This document shows, one piece after another, positions 1 to 8,546 of a stretch of DNA of 64,000 nucleotides. Made by a program: the position numbers and the translations under genes. The notes beneath the pieces are model-generated. The model had not been told where the DNA came from. It did no database searches and saw only the letters and a program-made list of their open reading frames with translations. The number at the start of each line of letters is the position of its first letter. The stretch's first letter is position 1. This DNA is from Brevibacillus_H sp049846925 (GTDB lineage: Bacteria > Bacillota > Bacilli > Brevibacillales > Brevibacillaceae). The DNA is taken from assembly GCF_049846925.1 (NCBI RefSeq), contig NZ_JBNCMT010000018.1, positions 1-64,000 of the forward strand, written 5' to 3'.

Positions 1-93
1 GATCATGAAAAAGTTACCCACCCAGCGGGTGGTTATATTTTGCCATGGTGGTCAATTTTTTGATGAGCACGGTGGTCAACTTTTTGGTTGACA
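1..93. mobile_element. End of an IS21-like insertion sequence
   Basis: The first 93 bases carry two near-identical direct repeats built on GGTGGTCAAYTTTTTG (about 45-60 and 71-86) and finish in GGTTGACA. Multiple ~20-bp repeats at the terminus ending in TGACA/TGTCA are characteristic of IS21-family ends in Bacillales. The transposase genes lie outside the window to the left. The small open frame to the right is cut at this junction, which fits an insertion. Family assignment is from pattern recognition only. Confidence 0.45.
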
Positions 94-179
94 TTCACAA
101 TTATAAGCTGTAATACTATATCATCAACTCCAGTTGAATCTAAAACAACTGTATAATCTTCTTCACTAATCTCATACAT
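94..179 (-). pseudogene. 5' part of a small gene cut by the IS end
   Basis: On the minus strand an ATG at 179 is preceded by a good ribosome site (GAGGTGA, 7 bases upstream). About 28 codons follow, beginning MYEISEEDYTVVLDSTG, before the frame runs into the IS-like end at about 93. The acidic start and strong ribosome site suggest a real small gene whose 3' part was displaced. I do not recognise the family. Confidence 0.35.
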
Positions 180-440
180 TTAATTCACCTCAACTTCTTA
201 ATTCAACATTTCTTTAAGTTACAGGTTCAATTGTCAAGAAAGATAGAGCTCAAACAATTTTGAATTCAATTATTAAATTTGACTAAGTAATTATTGTACT
301 TTATATTTAAAATTTTCCACTCTAGCCCAACTTTTTCAAATATAAATCTTACGCAAATATCTTCATTAATCCAGTGTTCAATTACAAAAACCTCAAGTTT
401 ATTTTCAATTTGAAGTGGTTTTGAAATAGTAAAATTCAAA

Positions 441-494
441 AAAATATATTATAAAGACACTTGCATGCAAACAAGCGTCTTTATAATATATTTT
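441..494 (-). terminator. Strong hairpin terminator after the defence operon
   Basis: A perfect 18-bp inverted repeat (441-458 with 477-494) with A/T-rich outer arms gives a U tract on both strands. It lies just past the stop of the leftward gene at 515 and should end the five-gene operon. Confidence 0.75.
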
Positions 495-514
495 TTTTAC
501 AATAAGTTAAAGCT

Positions 515-1576
515 TTAGTTATATTCTTTTACTCGAAATCCTTCGATTAATATTTCATACAATAGTGGTTCTGCGAAGCTGTTTACAAATTCTTCATCTT
601 TGGACTCCATGATATATTCTCCAATTTTATTATGTGCAATACAGCATCGAATTCGGTATATCCAATATGCCGCTACATTAATAATGAATTGCTTGTGCTG
701 CTCTTCTCCATAATTTTTTGCATAGTGTTGTTTAAGTTGAGAGTATTCAAAACCTCCTAATTTAATAATTTCTTCGAAATCATCGTATTTTTTTATCGGA
801 TTGCTTTCTTTTCCGTAGTGATAAAAAATATCATAAGCTTTATCCATATAATTTTGTATATGGTTCAACTTAGATACAATTTGATCAAGATTTTTTAATC
901 TTTTTTCAAAAATCCACTTTAACCGATTAATATCTTCTCTTTTATACTCCATAATAAGCTTACCGGCATCCTTGATATCTTCGTTAAGTGCCTTGATATC
1001 TTGAACCAAATCATAATCAAATATTAACTCCAACAGATGATAGAGTTTTAGAAATCTCTCAAACGCATATGGTTCATTGATGGCACGGATACAATTCTCA
1101 ATATGATATTTTGTTGGAAGATTAATATTTTTAATTGCTAATATCTTTGCTTCCGTTCTATTTACTGGCATCGAAAGTATTTCATGACTAAATTTCCCCC
1201 AAAGAGATGAGGTATCTTTATAATGCTGAATATAATCATCATAGAACTCTTCGTTAATAACTACATATGAATCATTATACTCATAGTTTGTATTTAGAAA
1301 ATTATTATAGTCAACATCTATAAGGTATGCTACAAACCTATAATCTGAAAGTTCACTAATATCAAAGCTTCTTTTTAAACATAAACATCCTATCTCGTTT
1401 CCATCCTCATCGAAAATCACTATATCATTTTCTTTGGTATAATAATTTGACACAACTTCAATTGGCAACGCAATTTTACCATTCACTACTATGTTATCTT
1501 CTTTTATTTCAACTGATTTTATTTCTACAGGTGAATTTCCATCTTCTGCTAGCCTATTTATTTCTTCTATTTTCAC
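515..1576 (-). CDS. HEPN-like protein, last gene of the restriction/defence operon
   Basis: A 353-residue protein I cannot place in a named family. It is acidic and mostly helical. Near the C-terminus (about residues 308-315) it has RIRCCIAHN, which fits the RxxxxH signature of HEPN domains, many of which are RNases in toxin and phage-defence systems. It starts at a GTG whose ribosome site (GGAGG) lies inside the end of the preceding gene, with only 2 bases between them, so translation is probably coupled. It is the fifth and last gene of the operon reading left from 6160. The HEPN call rests on one motif and predicted helicity; an RNase role is inference. Confidence 0.6.
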   Translation of the reverse strand: MKIEEINRLAEDGNSPVEIKSVEIKEDNIVVNGKIALPIEVVSNYYTKENDIVIFDEDGNEIGCLCLKRSFDISELSDYRFVAYLIDVDYNNFLNTNYEYNDSYVVINEEFYDDYIQHYKDTSSLWGKFSHEILSMPVNRTEAKILAIKNINLPTKYHIENCIRAINEPYAFERFLKLYHLLELIFDYDLVQDIKALNEDIKDAGKLIMEYKREDINRLKWIFEKRLKNLDQIVSKLNHIQNYMDKAYDIFYHYGKESNPIKKYDDFEEIIKLGGFEYSQLKQHYAKNYGEEQHKQFIINVAAYWIYRIRCCIAHNKIGEYIMESKDEEFVNSFAEPLLYEILIEGFRVKEYN

Positions 1577-1578
1577 TA

Positions 1579-2703
1579 CTATTCAGCCTCCGAAATCCAA
1601 CACTGTTTAAAAGTTTTTTCTCCCTCTTCTCTAAAATATTCTTTGAATCCGTTCATCGTTAACTTCCTTAACGCGAATCCAACATTTGATTTCTTCGAAT
1701 CAATACCCTGTTTAATTTGCTCTAGTTGTTGTATCGCAAATGGATCCTCTCCTAAACAATCACTTCTTAGATCTCTAAGTAGTTTTTCTAATGTTACATT
1801 TATCCGCCGAATTCTACTTTCGCTTGAACCAAAATCTGAAATCGCCGCAAAGAACGTATTAATAACATTTTCTTCTGCCAACCAATTCTCTCCGTGAATA
1901 TCTGAATCAGAATAAATTCTAAAAACCTCTTCATCTAACTCAGAATATACTTTTAAGTAGTATTTAAATCTATCGAAGTTTTCATTTAGCTCTTCTTCAT
2001 CAGTATCAAAAATGTTGCCTTCTATCAATCTCTGCGCAACAATGTTATCTCTATTGATTTCTGGACTTTTTGTAAGGAAACTTTCGTAAGCGGTAACCAA
2101 TCTATCTAATGGAAATTTCTTAGGACGATTCCTTTTCCCATTATCTCTTTCCATGTAGATTACCAGATTCTCAATTTCATCTTCCAATTTTTCTTTGATA
2201 GTAGCAAAGAGTAATTCAACTTGATGTCTCATTGACATTGGTTTTTGACCTGCATTTAAAACAATTAATCTGTAGATTAAATGTTTTACTTCTTTCTCAA
2301 GCCAAAATTCCAATAATAATTTCTGATCTTGTTTAAATTCAACCTTGTCTTGTTTCAGGTCATTCAGAATAAAAGTTCTTTGTAATCCGTCAAGGATATT
2401 AACTTGACCAGGTCTTCCTAATAATTTTTCAAGCTCAGAAATATTTGCACTCTCAATATGAGGCATCAGCTCATCAACAAACTGTGTTTTTACGGAGAGA
2501 GTAATTGTTGGTAAAAGAGCACCTTCTATAATATCTTTTCTCATCCTTATATAGGCTTTATGTTTTTCTCTTTTTCTTTGAATATGGAACTCGTCAAAAT
2601 TTTCCCCAACCAGTTTCAAATACTCATCAACGCCAATCTGGGCATAAATGATTGGAGTATTTGATCTTATATCCTTCGCATTACCTATAATTTTTAATGT
2701 CAT
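1579..2703 (-). CDS. DGQHR/ParB-like domain protein
   Basis: A 374-residue protein with the motif ILDGLQRTFIL near residue 130, followed by LNAGQKPMSMRHQVE. This pairing resembles DGQHR-domain and DUF262/ParB-like proteins (DndB, GmrS-type), which occur in restriction and DNA-modification islands. In those families the motif region forms a nucleotide- or DNA-binding fold. The gene follows the nuclease-like gene by 28 bases and is coupled to the HEPN-like gene after it. Its exact role cannot be read from the sequence. A regulator or sensor partner for the HEPN-like protein is one possibility. Confidence 0.55.
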   Translation of the reverse strand: MTLKIIGNAKDIRSNTPIIYAQIGVDEYLKLVGENFDEFHIQRKREKHKAYIRMRKDIIEGALLPTITLSVKTQFVDELMPHIESANISELEKLLGRPGQVNILDGLQRTFILNDLKQDKVEFKQDQKLLLEFWLEKEVKHLIYRLIVLNAGQKPMSMRHQVELLFATIKEKLEDEIENLVIYMERDNGKRNRPKKFPLDRLVTAYESFLTKSPEINRDNIVAQRLIEGNIFDTDEEELNENFDRFKYYLKVYSELDEEVFRIYSDSDIHGENWLAEENVINTFFAAISDFGSSESRIRRINVTLEKLLRDLRSDCLGEDPFAIQQLEQIKQGIDSKKSNVGFALRKLTMNGFKEYFREEGEKTFKQCWISEAE

Positions 2704-2731
2704 ATTTTATTTCACCCTTTTTTCTGTATTT

Positions 2732-3949
2732 TTATAGTTTAAGAATAGCGTCTCTAATAACTTGTCTGTGATCAAATAGAGATTTCAAATCAAGTAAAAT
2801 TCTTTTTGCAATTTCTCTATTGGTTGTCTCTTTTGTTAAATGGTTGGAATAATCATACTGATATCGAAATGTGGAATCATATTTTAAAAATTGTTCTCGT
2901 TTTTTCTTACTCTTCCAGGTTTTGTCAAACCACACATCTTTCGTATTCTTAATAATTGCCTCAGCATATTTTGTGCAATTTTTTTGACAGTATATGAACT
3001 TCCTATATTGTCCACCTTCAATTTGAATTCCCATAAGTATTTCATCAGTTATTTTTAAAGAAAAATCTAATGTGCCATTTTTGTTATTATAACCCCAGTC
3101 AATTAGTATACAGTCATCTGGTAAATTTTTAATCCAGTTCTCTTTTTTATCCAAATAATACTTGTCACTTTTAGTATATTCATATTCAACAGTTACCTGC
3201 CAAAATGGATCATCAGGGTATCTTTTTATTAGCTTGTCTCTAATCTTGAGAAAGAGGTCATATAGATAATGTGTGATTTCATTGCTTCTGTACTTAATAT
3301 AAATATCGTCTAGCCCAATTTCTCCAAGTATTTTGAGAGGCATATTTGAATCTCGAACAATATCTAGCTTTTTTCTATTTGGCGAGTTTATTAGTGCATT
3401 TGATAATTCAGACAAACACTTAATAACAATTCTATAATCTTTTAACAATTTTTGGTGATATCTATTTTTTAGATTTACTTTTTCTAAACTTTTCGCTAGT
3501 TCAAGATAGCTAATAATCTTCCATATTCCTTGACCATTAATTTCATGTCTAATATAAGGTAATGGTTCAAATAAAGTAATTAATCTATAGTCCTTTAGTT
3601 TTTTATTCTTCTTATTATTTAGATCTTTATTGTATCGATTTAATTGTTGGAGATTTGGAATTGATTTAACCTTATTTTCAATATATGCCACGTTATCTGG
3701 CTCACTATTTGTTTCGATAGTTAAATCAATTTTATATTTCTCTCTTTCCGGAGTAATTCTGCCTTTGTAATTTAAAGAATCTAGTTCAAAAATTGATAGT
3801 ACTTGATGTTCTCCTACGGTAATTAACCATTTCCAAAAATTCGAATGAAATAGCTCTTTTGAAGAAAGAGAAAGCACAAATAAAGGTTGGTTTTGAAGTA
3901 GACTTGACAGCGTCTCAATTTTTTTAATCCATTGGTCATATCGTTCCAT
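2732..3949 (-). CDS. PD-(D/E)XK nuclease superfamily protein
   Basis: A 405-residue protein whose N-terminal third shows the layout of the PD-(D/E)XK superfamily. There is a helix with ELFHSNFWKWL (Glu about 32), then KIDLTIE (Asp about 75), then AYIENKVKS (Glu about 91, Lys about 93), followed by a Gln-rich stretch. This resembles the large family annotated as PD-(D/E)XK nuclease superfamily in defence islands. The remaining 270 residues are of unknown fold. It is the third gene of the operon, 21 bases after its upstream neighbour. DNA cleavage is predicted from the motif; a target is not. Confidence 0.65.
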   Translation of the reverse strand: MERYDQWIKKIETLSSLLQNQPLFVLSLSSKELFHSNFWKWLITVGEHQVLSIFELDSLNYKGRITPEREKYKIDLTIETNSEPDNVAYIENKVKSIPNLQQLNRYNKDLNNKKNKKLKDYRLITLFEPLPYIRHEINGQGIWKIISYLELAKSLEKVNLKNRYHQKLLKDYRIVIKCLSELSNALINSPNRKKLDIVRDSNMPLKILGEIGLDDIYIKYRSNEITHYLYDLFLKIRDKLIKRYPDDPFWQVTVEYEYTKSDKYYLDKKENWIKNLPDDCILIDWGYNNKNGTLDFSLKITDEILMGIQIEGGQYRKFIYCQKNCTKYAEAIIKNTKDVWFDKTWKSKKKREQFLKYDSTFRYQYDYSNHLTKETTNREIAKRILLDLKSLFDHRQVIRDAILKL

Positions 3950-3970
3950 TGAGAGTCACCTAATCAATTC

Positions 3971-4954
3971 TTATAGATTAAGATAATTATAGACTGTTCT
4001 TAAGTTTGGAATAACGCAACTTGAAATATGATTTGCTATTGGCGTAGATCCAAAAGCCGTTGAAAAGTTTCTATTAAATATTTCTTTTACAGAAAGAGCT
4101 ACATTATTTTTGCTTGGGTACCCCCAGTAATTACCTCCTGAGAGGTTTTGAACTCGCTTTACTGGTAACTTTCCAGCAGTATAATTAGTATGGCTGTTAG
4201 TCGGAACTGTTACGAAGGAATAAGTAAACAAACTTAAGTTGTGAATACTTTTACCTGATCTACCAACTGTTATGGACCGTGTTCTACTAAAACTTCTAGA
4301 AGAATAAATCATATCCCAAAGCATTGGAACTTGAACACTATCATTCCAATTTGTTTTACACTGAATAACTCCAACTTCATAACTTGCAAAGTCTCTATCT
4401 GCTAAGGCATTAAGTACCTTGGTAAATGAAGGGTTTCTTCCGCCACTTCCCACCCCAGCTATTGTTACCGTATTACCTACATATCTTAGTAAAGAATAAT
4501 CAACTGTATATTCCTGCAAATCAGGAAATGTAATTACAATAATGTCAGTTTCAGATGTTGAATCATAAGCCCCATAATATACTGTCAAACTATTTCTTAT
4601 AGCTTCAGGAACTAAATTCTTTTTATATTTAATTGCTACTGCCCTGGTACCAGCCAAACATAGATTAAGATACCAGCAAACTAAATGTTCCCACGAATTC
4701 CCTGCCTTTGCCAATGCACTATTTGCTTCAGAAGTTGAGGTATGGCCCCCTCTACCCGAGCCTCGTGTTGAAAGAAAAATGTCTGATAGATGATCACCTA
4801 GATTAAATATACCGGTTGGATTATAGTTTCCTGATGTAAGGATGTAGGAATCTATTATTGGTTTCCAATTTGAATTGAAAACTGAATTAAATGTTGAATT
4901 GTTAAAACTATCATTCATAACTTTTTCTCGGATAAGCTCAACGATATTAGCCAT
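3971..4954 (-). CDS. Putative restriction endonuclease subunit, PD-(D/E)XK type
   Basis: A 327-residue protein with a plausible PD-(D/E)XK active site: GNSWEHLV (Glu about 89), SETDIIVI (Asp about 137) and GVIQCKTNWNDS (Gln198-x-Lys200). The QxK variant is common in type II restriction enzymes. The downstream PMLWDMIY stretch also looks like a conserved family feature. The operon contains an MvaI/BcnI-like gene directly upstream (24-base gap), so this may be a second restriction subunit. The BsuMI system of B. subtilis, which needs three restriction genes, is a precedent. The start has a GGAGG ribosome site. Confidence 0.6.
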   Translation of the reverse strand: MANIVELIREKVMNDSFNNSTFNSVFNSNWKPIIDSYILTSGNYNPTGIFNLGDHLSDIFLSTRGSGRGGHTSTSEANSALAKAGNSWEHLVCWYLNLCLAGTRAVAIKYKKNLVPEAIRNSLTVYYGAYDSTSETDIIVITFPDLQEYTVDYSLLRYVGNTVTIAGVGSGGRNPSFTKVLNALADRDFASYEVGVIQCKTNWNDSVQVPMLWDMIYSSRSFSRTRSITVGRSGKSIHNLSLFTYSFVTVPTNSHTNYTAGKLPVKRVQNLSGGNYWGYPSKNNVALSVKEIFNRNFSTAFGSTPIANHISSCVIPNLRTVYNYLNL

Positions 4955-4978
4955 AATAATCCTCCATAGGATAATCTT

Positions 4979-6160
4979 TTATATCTCCAACATTTTTGTT
5001 TCCCCAAAAAGCAGATGACGATCTCTAGGATTCATTCGAAAACAATGTCCCTTATCTTTATAACCTGTCCTATCAATGCGAACACGGCCACGCCAATCAT
5101 AAACAACTAGCCCCTGCTGAATAAGAGATGTAAATTGAGTAAAGATGGGTCGCTGAGTCAATTCAACACTTACATAATTAAAATGAATTTTTCCATCGAA
5201 CACTTTTTCCTCTGCAATTATCCACATTGTCTTTGGATGCTTTTCAAGCAGCCTTCTTTTCACATCTGAGTATCCCCAGATACAAGCTTCTTCCTCAATC
5301 CCATTAACCAAACTATGTTGAAATACTTGTTCTTTAGCATCATCGACACCCATAAACAAACCTTGATTGTTTGGATTGTTATTTACGGTCACATATAAAT
5401 CCTGAAATCCTTCATATTTTCTGCTTGGATATCCATATTTCAACATCATATCTGTTGAACTTTTTACAGTACTGTTTTCCCAGTCAGGAATCATACTAAA
5501 GAGAGTATCTCGGTTCCCAGAGTTTGCTCTCTTTGTTTTCAGCTCGATTTCTCCCATATAGTCTGCTGAGATTAGACTATTTGCTGATATACCTAAGCAT
5601 TGTTCTAACGTTTCTCCGGCATCTTTAGGGTTACTTTTATATGGTGATGTGCTTTCAATCCATCCCCTGGCTTTCAGGAGAGAAATCTTCTGCCGTAGTT
5701 CCTCAATAATTTGATCATCTGTATTATCTGCTCCAAAAAACGAGCGAATATCATCTTCAAAATGTTCGTATCCAATTAACGGAATTGCTATCAATTCATC
5801 ACGGTATACAGTAAAATATACAAGTTGCCCTACATTAACAAAGTGAGTAAATCTAGAGATCCAAAATCTTGGATCACCGGACTTGGTTTTAGGCCGATAA
5901 AAACTGGTATCCCTTGAGATAGCATCGCCTTTATTAAATACTGTTACAGCTTTGTATAGTTTTTCTTCTTGTTTTATTTCCCCGTAGTTAACAATTTCGT
6001 TATCCCGAAGGATAACTCTTAAACTATCAGATGCATCAATGATGCTTTTTTTTAACATAGTTTCAGTCATTCTTATGAGGGAAAAGTCGTTCCTACAATA
6101 CTTTTGAATAATTTGAATTAATTTTTGTTCGATAATGTCAGGTAAAAAGTATGGGTTCAT
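4979..6160 (-). CDS. MvaI/BcnI-like type II restriction endonuclease
   Basis: A 393-residue protein whose middle carries the hallmark of the MvaI/BcnI restriction endonuclease family: AGETLEQCLGI, ANSLISADYMG and EIELKTKR. The likely catalytic set is Asp, Glu-x-Lys (about residues 200, 206 and 208 from the chosen start). MvaI and BcnI themselves cut CCWGG and CCSGG; the specificity here is not determined. I chose ATG at 6160 because AAGGAG sits 8 bases before it; an in-frame TTG at 6184 lacks a site. It is the first gene of the leftward operon, divergent from a C5 methyltransferase, as expected for a restriction-modification pair. The protein is longer than MvaI/BcnI, with about 180 extra N-terminal residues. 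Confidence 0.75.
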   Translation of the reverse strand: MNPYFLPDIIEQKLIQIIQKYCRNDFSLIRMTETMLKKSIIDASDSLRVILRDNEIVNYGEIKQEEKLYKAVTVFNKGDAISRDTSFYRPKTKSGDPRFWISRFTHFVNVGQLVYFTVYRDELIAIPLIGYEHFEDDIRSFFGADNTDDQIIEELRQKISLLKARGWIESTSPYKSNPKDAGETLEQCLGISANSLISADYMGEIELKTKRANSGNRDTLFSMIPDWENSTVKSSTDMMLKYGYPSRKYEGFQDLYVTVNNNPNNQGLFMGVDDAKEQVFQHSLVNGIEEEACIWGYSDVKRRLLEKHPKTMWIIAEEKVFDGKIHFNYVSVELTQRPIFTQFTSLIQQGLVVYDWRGRVRIDRTGYKDKGHCFRMNPRDRHLLFGETKMLEI

Positions 6161-6297
6161 AAGCTGGGCTCCTTGAAGAGACAAGAGACTTAATAACTAT
6201 TTATCAATATTCAAATTCTACCATAACTACTCCTTTTATGTCCTTTTGTGTCCAAATTTGTTGTTATATTTACTTAAATGCTGATTTATGCCAAAAT

Positions 6298-6311
6298 AGA
6301 ACGTACGTTTC
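6298..6311. promoter_or_regulatory. LexA-like box in the divergent promoter
   Basis: AGAACGTACGTTTC matches 13 of 14 positions of the Bacillus LexA consensus CGAACRNRYGTTYC (first base differs). It contains the perfect palindrome AACGTACGTT. It lies between the divergent endonuclease operon and methyltransferase gene (gap 6161-6393), where the promoters of both must be. Confidence 0.45.
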
Positions 6312-6393
6312 ATATATTTACACCTGGATTTTCAAGAATTTTTAATGCATAATCAACTTAGAGAAAGTGCTAGAATTGTTGAGGTGACAATGA

Positions 6394-7941
6394 ATGAATA
6401 AACCTTTAGCTATAGACTTGTTTTGTGGTGCCGGAGGTATGAGCGAGGGTATTTTACAAGCCGGTTTCCATATTGTTTTTTCTAGTGACATTAACAAAGA
6501 TGTTATGGAAACATATACAAAACGCCATGAGCAGCTCGGATTACTAGAAGGAGTACATACTCATTTTGAGCTTGCTGATGTAAGAGAACTTCGTGGCGAA
6601 CATATTATTAATTCCATCAACAATCTTGAGTATTTTAAAGATAAGAATATTCCTGATATTGATGCCATTTTTGGTGGTCCACCCTGCCAAGGATTTAGTC
6701 GTGCAGGGAGGCGAGACAAAAACGATCCCCGTAATACCCTTTTCTTGCATTACGTTCGAGTGATTAGCGAAATTAAGCCTAAATATGTTGTGATGGAAAA
6801 TGTAGAAGGGTTTATGGATACTAGATTTGATGGATTTAAAGGATTAGATGAAGAACCTTATGCTGATAATACTTTGGTTGCAGATATTCTTAAGAAAGAA
6901 CTTAGTAAAATTAATTATAATTGTTTAGAGCCTAAACTCTTGGACGCTTCAAACTATGGAGTGCCTCAAAGAAGGAAACGAGCAATTTTTATTGCATATA
7001 GGAATATTTCAGGAAAAGAGGTACCTATGCCTGAATATCCCGAGCAATTAACAGAAAAAGTAACTGTTTATGATGCTCTTTCTGATCTATTTAAAAACAG
7101 AAAAAAACAAATTGAAAGTGACTATCAAACCAAAATAAAATTAGGGTTCACCAGTAGATTTGATGGAAATTACGTTCCACATGACGGCAAGTTATATAAT
7201 CAAGAGAAGTCAAGCCATGCACCTTCAATAAAACAAAGATTTTCTTTATATTTACCAGGGGAAAGCACAAAGAATGTCGTGAAGAGGCTGCAAAATGGAT
7301 TCGACATTACAGATTATCCTGACTTACTTAATGAATGCTTCGAAAACCTCAATAAAAAGTATAATTTGGATCTAATCCACTCTACCTTCTTAAATAAAGA
7401 AATTGAATTAATATCTAAATTACAACTATCACTATTAAAACTTCTACAAGGTAAATATAAAAACAAAAAAAATACTTTTGACCTTTTCCTTGAACATAAA
7501 ATTGACCTAGGGTCACACGAAGAAATAATAGATGAAATTAAAAATGGATTAAATCAAAAGTATCCTATAGAGTATATTATTAATAGATGTAGAACCGGTG
7601 ATTACAATGATGAATTAATCGAAGCTGTATTCACTAGAAAAAACGCCAGAAACCGGTTAAACGGCAATGATGTTTCTCCTACAATGGTTACACTTCCCGA
7701 TGATTTCATCCATCCTGTAGAAGATAGAATACTAACAGTGAGAGAAATGGCTAGACTACAATCTTTTGATGATAGCTTTATATTTTACGGCAAAAGGACA
7801 ACAGGTGGGTCCAGAAGAAAGCTCGAGGTCCCGCAATATACACAAGTGGGAAATGCCGTACCTCCCTTGCTGGCAAAGGCAATTGCAATCAAAATTAAAA
7901 TTGCTATTGATTCTTTAAACCTCCCAAAAATTAATGTATAA
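6394..7941 (+). CDS. DNA (cytosine-5-)-methyltransferase
   Basis: A 515-residue enzyme that transfers a methyl group from S-adenosylmethionine to C5 of cytosine. The ordered C5-methyltransferase motifs are clear: I (DLFCGAGG, about 8-15), IV (GGPPCQGFS, catalytic Cys98), VI (ENVEGF, about 135), VIII (QRRKRAIF, about 207) and X (QVGNAVPPLLAKAI, near the end). The span between VIII and IX/X, about residues 215-430, is long and Lys-rich and should hold the target-recognition domain. ATG at 6394 is preceded by GAGGTGA at 6 bases; the ATG at 6390 stops after three codons. It presumably protects host DNA from the divergent nucleases. Confidence 0.93.
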   Translation: MNKPLAIDLFCGAGGMSEGILQAGFHIVFSSDINKDVMETYTKRHEQLGLLEGVHTHFELADVRELRGEHIINSINNLEYFKDKNIPDIDAIFGGPPCQGFSRAGRRDKNDPRNTLFLHYVRVISEIKPKYVVMENVEGFMDTRFDGFKGLDEEPYADNTLVADILKKELSKINYNCLEPKLLDASNYGVPQRRKRAIFIAYRNISGKEVPMPEYPEQLTEKVTVYDALSDLFKNRKKQIESDYQTKIKLGFTSRFDGNYVPHDGKLYNQEKSSHAPSIKQRFSLYLPGESTKNVVKRLQNGFDITDYPDLLNECFENLNKKYNLDLIHSTFLNKEIELISKLQLSLLKLLQGKYKNKKNTFDLFLEHKIDLGSHEEIIDEIKNGLNQKYPIEYIINRCRTGDYNDELIEAVFTRKNARNRLNGNDVSPTMVTLPDDFIHPVEDRILTVREMARLQSFDDSFIFYGKRTTGGSRRKLEVPQYTQVGNAVPPLLAKAIAIKIKIAIDSLNLPKINV

Positions 7942-7945
7942 AAAA

Positions 7946-7973
7946 GAAAAATCGCCTTACTTGGCGATTTTTC
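7946..7973 (+). terminator. Terminator after the methyltransferase
   Basis: An 11-bp stem (GAAAAATCGCC/GGCGATTTTTC) with a 6-base loop is followed by a T-rich tract, directly after the stop codon at 7941. Confidence 0.85.
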
Positions 7974-8022
7974 TTTTTCTTTTTCTTTTTCACCCTTCTT
8001 TTTTTATATACTAACTACGATG

Positions 8023-8036
8023 AGAACGAACGTTCC
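8023..8036. promoter_or_regulatory. LexA-like (SOS) box
   Basis: AGAACGAACGTTCC matches the Bacillus LexA consensus CGAACRNRYGTTYC at 13 of 14 positions. It lies about 260 bases upstream of two small overlapping genes (8295-8887). The stretch between, 8037-8294, has no convincing gene and may be a degraded coding region. Confidence 0.5.
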
Positions 8037-8294
8037 TATAACAAGTGCCTAACCTCTTGTATACAGTGAATGTCCTTCAATGTCATTTTGAATTAGGAGA
8101 ATTTAAAAGCATAACAATTAATTCAATACTTTCTTATCTGGAGCAGAAAGAACATTTTTTTCATGAGCTATGTCACTTACTAAGCCATTGTGGCCATTAA
8201 TTAAGTATGGATTTTTTCTTTCGTGCTTTACAAGAAGAACAAGCAGCACAATTCTAGCTATATTCAGCTCTCCTATTCTTCATGATTTAGCGAA

Positions 8295-8546
8295 ATGGAA
8301 CTTCCCAAGACTGATAATAAGATAATTGACCATTTATCCGTTCACTTTCAAGTAACCCATTCCTTATCACAGAAACGATGGCACCAGATAAAAAATCGTT
8401 GTTTGGAGAATAAAATGAGACAAGCATTTGTTCAGGAAACTCAAAATAAATATAAAAAGCCCGCCTCTTTAAACTGGTCGGACGAGACTAAAAGAATTCT
8501 TAATCAACTTAATAGACAACTTCAAAAAGAGGCAGTGGCACGATGA
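8295..8546 (+). CDS. Small hypothetical protein, first of an overlapping pair
   Basis: An 83-residue basic, helical protein (MELPKTDNKIIDHLSVHF...) of unknown family. Its stop overlaps the start of the next gene (ATGA), so the two are translationally coupled and probably act together. The ATG has no clear ribosome site and an in-frame stop lies 4 codons upstream (8283), so the gene may have lost its natural start. A LexA-like box at 8023 could control the pair. Confidence 0.5.
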   Translation: MELPKTDNKIIDHLSVHFQVTHSLSQKRWHQIKNRCLENKMRQAFVQETQNKYKKPASLNWSDETKRILNQLNRQLQKEAVAR

